Assembly (NCBI GenBank): GCA_009780445.1
Contig: WRAA01000070.1
Span: 1 to 8,823 of the forward strand
From: Defluviitaleaceae bacterium
GTDB lineage: Bacteria > Bacillota > Clostridia > Lachnospirales > WRAA01
DNA length: 8,823 bases
Reading direction: 5' to 3'
Positions 6,237-8,823 of the stretch are shown piece by piece; within the stretch, counting starts at the first letter, position 1; the number at the start of each line of letters is the position of its first letter. The notes under the pieces were generated by a model. The model saw only the letters and a program-made list of their open reading frames with translations, was not told the DNA's origin and did not search any database. Both the position numbers and the translations under genes were made by a program.

Positions 6237-7001
6237 GTGCCGGGTACATTGCGGGTGAGGTCGTTGGAAATTGGGCTTAATCGGCCAAAGGTTATCACGC
6301 CCATAGTCGGGATGAGCTATGACAGGATCATGGAGCAGGCCGGGGTCATGCGCGACATGGATGTCGACATGGTTGAGTGGAGGTCTGACTTCTATGAGGA
6401 TATTGGCGACGCGGCCGAGACGCTTCGGGTGATGCACGGTCTGCGCCGTCTGCTGGGGGAAATCCCGATCCTGTTCACCTTCCGCACGAAGAAGGAGGGC
6501 GGGGAGCGCGAGATCTCCACGGACTATTATACAGAGCTGAACACCGCTGTCGCGCAGAGCGGCGAGGCCGATTTCATAGACGTTGAGATCTTCTCGGGCG
6601 ACGAGGTTGTTGCGAGGCTGATCAGAACCGCGCATGATGCGAAGGTGCTTGTCGTCGGCTCCAACCACGACTTTAGCGCGACACCGCCGCGGGAAGAGCT
6701 TGTGAAGCGGCTTCGCAAGATGCAGGACATGGGCGCGGATATCCTCAAGATTGCGGTAATGCCCAAGTGTAAACAGGACGTGCTGACCCTTCTGGCCGCG
6801 ACAAACGAGATGTACGAGCAGTATGCCGACAGGCCGCTCATCACGATGTCGATGTCGTCGATGGGTCTGCTTAGCAGGCTTTCCGGCGAGATGTTCGGCT
6901 CTGCCATGACCTTCGGCGCGGCGGGCGGAACCTCGGCACCCGGGCAGATACCGGTGAGGGATCTGGAACAGGTCCTGGACATCGTACACAAATATTTGTA
7001 A
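6237..7001 (+). CDS. aroD: Type I 3-dehydroquinate dehydratase
   Basis: This 254-residue class I aldolase-fold enzyme dehydrates 3-dehydroquinate to 3-dehydroshikimate through a Schiff base, in the shikimate pathway or in quinate/shikimate catabolism. The catalytic pair is present: His144 in SNHDF and Lys171 in KIAVMP, almost the same numbering as the well-studied Salmonella enzyme. Other conserved blocks are VEWRSDF (46-52), FTFRTKKEGG (80-89), DFIDVEIF (112-119), SRLSGEMFGSAMTFG (213-227) and SAPGQIPV (233-240), which closes over the substrate. Length is normal. The start is GTG at 6237 with a GGGGGG tract ending 7 bases before it; no in-frame ATG is better placed. The gene leads the transporter genes tctC, tctB and tctA, and no other shikimate gene is in view. 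That points to a role in processing an imported compound, although ordinary biosynthesis is equally possible from the sequence alone. Confidence 0.95.
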   Translation: MPGTLRVRSLEIGLNRPKVITPIVGMSYDRIMEQAGVMRDMDVDMVEWRSDFYEDIGDAAETLRVMHGLRRLLGEIPILFTFRTKKEGGEREISTDYYTELNTAVAQSGEADFIDVEIFSGDEVVARLIRTAHDAKVLVVGSNHDFSATPPREELVKRLRKMQDMGADILKIAVMPKCKQDVLTLLAATNEMYEQYADRPLITMSMSSMGLLSRLSGEMFGSAMTFGAAGGTSAPGQIPVRDLEQVLDIVHKYL

Positions 7002-7007
7002 GGAGGT
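7000..7007 (+). promoter_or_regulatory. Perfect Shine-Dalgarno AAGGAGGT overlapping the aroD stop
   Basis: All eight bases can pair with the 16S rRNA tail, and the spacing to the tctC ATG at 7015 is 7 bases. The first two bases are also the end of the aroD TAA. This should give strong translation of the binding protein, which transporters of this type need in excess over the membrane subunits. Confidence 0.85.
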
Positions 7008-7014
7008 AAAAGTT

Positions 7015-8019
7015 ATGAAGAAGATTATGACACTGGCCATGGTAGGCCTTGTTGCGGCAGTGCTTGGCGCGTGCGGCAACGCGGGCGGCGGCACGGCGGC
7101 GGCACCGGAAGCGGGCGGAGCGGACTTCCCCTCCAGATCTGTCAACGGTATTGTGCAGTGGGGCGCGGGCGGCGGAACGGATTCGCTCATGCGGCCTCTG
7201 GCGGCCATTGCCGAAAATTACCTTGGCGTGTCCATCGTCGTGAGCAACATGACGGGGGCCACGGGCAGCATCGCCACGCAGTTTGTCTACGACCAGGCGG
7301 CGGACGGCTACAACCTGCTGATGGGCGCGGAGAACCCGGCTCTGTACCAAGTGCTGGGAATCAGCGAGCTTACATACGAGGACTTCGAACCCGTGTTCAT
7401 CATCGGCGACGAGACCGTGGGCGTGATCGTGCGCTACGATTCGCCGTACCAAAGCTTTACGGAACTCATCAACTCGTCGTTGGCGGCGCCCGCCTCCGTC
7501 ATCCTTGCCACTACCGGCACGGGCGGTCTGCCCTGGACGATAGGCGCGTTCATCACCGACGTAACCGGCGCGACCTTCAACCAGATCCCCTACGAGAGTG
7601 ACGCGGCCGCAAGAACCGCCGTGATCAGCGGTGAGGCCGACTTCACCATCGCGAAGATCCAAGCCGGCGTGGAAGCCTACAACGCGGGCGAGATCAGGTT
7701 CCTGACGATGCTTTCGCTCGAGCCTGTGCCTGTTCTGCCGCACATTCCGCTGGTGACGGCCGAGTTCCCGGGTTTTGACGAATACCTTCCGTGGGGTACG
7801 TTCTACGGCGTGTTCGTGCGCAACGGCACGGATCAGCAGATCATCGACACCCTTGCCGAAGCCTTCCTGCAAGCAAGCCACAGCGACACCTACCAAGAAC
7901 TGCTGGTGAGCTTCAACGTAAACTTCATGGGTTATGTCGGCGACCAAGCCCGCGAATATATCAGAGACTGGCAAGCCAACACAATCAGAGCCTTGGAATC
8001 CAGCGGCGCGCTGAACTAG
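7015..8019 (+). CDS. tctC: Tripartite tricarboxylate transporter solute-binding lipoprotein, TctC/Bug family
   Basis: This 334-residue exported binding protein of the TctC (Bug) family delivers carboxylic acids to the TctA/TctB membrane subunits. The signal peptide has Lys2-Lys3, a hydrophobic core (5-18) and lipobox LGAC with Cys20, followed by a flexible Gly/Ala-rich linker to about residue 36. The family pattern follows: FPSRSVNGIVQWGAGGGTDSL, where the glycine-rich loop binds a ligand carboxylate, SNMTGATGSIATQFV, ADGYNLLMG, and the second-lobe stretch GTGGLPWTIGAFI leading to IPYESDAAARTAVISGEAD. Bug proteins often bind ligand through such loops with little specificity readable from sequence, so citrate, dicarboxylates, aromatic or hydroaromatic acids all remain possible. 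It follows aroD by 13 bases and precedes tctB by 35. Confidence 0.93.
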   Translation: MKKIMTLAMVGLVAAVLGACGNAGGGTAAAPEAGGADFPSRSVNGIVQWGAGGGTDSLMRPLAAIAENYLGVSIVVSNMTGATGSIATQFVYDQAADGYNLLMGAENPALYQVLGISELTYEDFEPVFIIGDETVGVIVRYDSPYQSFTELINSSLAAPASVILATTGTGGLPWTIGAFITDVTGATFNQIPYESDAAARTAVISGEADFTIAKIQAGVEAYNAGEIRFLTMLSLEPVPVLPHIPLVTAEFPGFDEYLPWGTFYGVFVRNGTDQQIIDTLAEAFLQASHSDTYQELLVSFNVNFMGYVGDQAREYIRDWQANTIRALESSGALN

Positions 8020-8054
8020 TTTCCGGGCTGTAGATTCCGATTAGGGGTGGAAGC

Positions 8055-8537
8055 ATGAACTATGACATGAAGCCGGGTGAGAAGCTGTTTGTCGGCGTAC
8101 TGCTGCTGATCGGTTTATTCTTCCTGTATCACTCCGTGGAGCTGTGGGGGCGGGTGAACCCGCCACGGGAGTCTTCGGCGGCCATCCTGCCGCTGATGAT
8201 GACCGTGATCTGGGTGGCGCTGACCGGTGCCATCTTCGTCAAGAATCTGCGCGGCAAGACGCCGCTTAGCGACATTGCGGATTGGAAGGCCAAGGTCTGG
8301 GCGGGGCTGTGTTATGTGTTCCCGCGGGATCTCGTTGTGATCATCGGCGCGGTGGTGCTGTACTGCGGCCTGCTGCTGGCCGGCATAAGCTTCTACGTTG
8401 TGACATCCCTGTTCCTCTACGGCACCATGTGCTACCTCATGAAGTCCGGCTTTCTCAAGAATGTGATCTGGACGGCCATCTTCATGGTGTTCACCGTGGT
8501 GGTGTTTGGTATGCTGTTTAACGTGGTATTTCCATAG
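8055..8537 (+). CDS. tctB: Tripartite tricarboxylate transporter small membrane subunit, TctB
   Basis: This 160-residue membrane protein is the poorly conserved small subunit of TTT transporters, which associates with TctA in the cytoplasmic membrane; its exact role in transport is not settled. Hydrophobic segments lie at about 11-26, 42-62, 92-128 (long enough for two passes) and 136-158, the four-to-five segment layout usual for TctB. A short charged loop, KNLRGKTPLSDIADWKAK, separates the second and third. Sequence identity in this family is low, so the call leans on size, topology and position between tctC and tctA. AGGGGTGG (8043-8050) stands 4 bases before the ATG. No terminator is visible in the 35 bases after tctC, consistent with one transcript. 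Confidence 0.88.
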   Translation: MNYDMKPGEKLFVGVLLLIGLFFLYHSVELWGRVNPPRESSAAILPLMMTVIWVALTGAIFVKNLRGKTPLSDIADWKAKVWAGLCYVFPRDLVVIIGAVVLYCGLLLAGISFYVVTSLFLYGTMCYLMKSGFLKNVIWTAIFMVFTVVVFGMLFNVVFP

Positions 8538-8551
8538 GATGGGGTGTTGGC

Positions 8552-8823
8552 TTGGACGTGCTGTACTATCTGTTGATCGTGGTGCGCGAACCGATGCTGG
8601 TTCTGCTGGCGGGCATCGGCACCTTTGCGGGCGTGTACATAGGCGCGATACCAGGGCTTTCCGGCACCATGGCGATATCCCTGCTGGTGTCGCTGACCTT
8701 TGGCTGGCCTGTCAACCACGCCATGGCCGTAATGGTTGGCGTGTTTGTCGGCGTGGTCTATGGTGCCGCCCGCCCCGCCATCCTGCTGAATATCCCCGGC
8801 GGCCCTTCCGCCGTGGCCACCAG
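8552..8823 (+). CDS. tctA: Tripartite tricarboxylate transporter large membrane subunit, TctA (5' part, runs off the window)
   Basis: Ninety codons of the large permease subunit are present; the family is about 500 residues, so more than four fifths lie beyond the window. The N-terminal region is characteristic: a first membrane helix leading to GVYIGAIPGLSGTMAISLLVSLTFGW, then a second helix and YGAARPAILLNIPGGPSAVAT, the signature carboxylate-transport block of TctA. In the common family form the first bases of that block read Y-G-G-S; here they are Tyr-Gly-Ala-Ala-Arg. The likely start is TTG at 8552, with GGGGTG 5 bases before it, 14 bases after the tctB stop; no ATG is in frame nearby. 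TctA forms the translocation path, probably driven by an ion gradient as in known TTT systems. Confidence 0.92.
   Translation, partial: MDVLYYLLIVVREPMLVLLAGIGTFAGVYIGAIPGLSGTMAISLLVSLTFGWPVNHAMAVMVGVFVGVVYGAARPAILLNIPGGPSAVAT

Noticed and set aside
6204..7974. Long - strand ORFs opposite aroD and tctC
   Set aside because: Both are shadows of strongly conserved + strand genes; composition is His/Arg/Val-rich with no motif.

Overview
The window reads as a chromosomal segment of a GC-rich anaerobic member of the Bacillota, most likely Clostridia. The evidence is the holB-ricT(yaaT)-trmN6(yabB) gene order known from low-GC Gram-positives, strong AGGAGG-type ribosome binding sites, Gram-positive-style lipoprotein signal peptides, a nicotinate phosphoribosyltransferase, and a type 4 uracil-DNA glycosylase lacking the usual cluster cysteines. 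Coding density is high and, apart from one small-ORF pair, every gene lies on the + strand.

Region 1 (1-4587) is a tight + strand run: the last residues of DNA polymerase III delta' (holB), the Cys-rich PSP1-domain protein RicT/YaaT, the tRNA1(Val) A37 N6-methyltransferase TrmN6, nicotinate phosphoribosyltransferase PncB, a family-4 uracil-DNA glycosylase whose start overlaps the pncB end, and a lipoprotein resembling osmoprotectant-type (OpuAC/ProX) ABC substrate-binding proteins. The stop/start contacts and overlaps suggest one housekeeping operon with a transport lipoprotein attached to its end.

Region 2 (4588-5075) is about 490 bases that look empty but are not. On the - strand they hold two small genes (52 and about 46 codons) in tandem, the first with a good ribosome binding site. 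Upstream lies a plausible extended -10 promoter, embedded in what may be a decayed copy of the second small gene. I do not recognise a function for them.

Region 3 (5076-6135) is a single NMT1/SsuA-type ABC substrate-binding lipoprotein with no permease or ATPase beside it, closed by a clear hairpin terminator.

Region 4 (6136-8823) begins with a perfect 14-bp tandem repeat and a good sigma-A promoter. It continues with type I 3-dehydroquinate dehydratase (aroD), then the tripartite tricarboxylate transporter genes tctC, tctB and the start of tctA, which runs off the window end. A perfect Shine-Dalgarno touching the aroD stop codon ties the enzyme to the transporter, so the unit could take up and process a hydroaromatic acid such as quinate or shikimate; this is inference. 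Three unrelated classes of solute-binding lipoprotein occur within about 4.3 kb, two of them without their membrane partners.

I see no CRISPR array, RNA gene, transposase, phage gene or defence system. The points most worth a second look are the cluster-less uracil-DNA glycosylase, the unannotated - strand small-gene pair, and the aroD-tct linkage.
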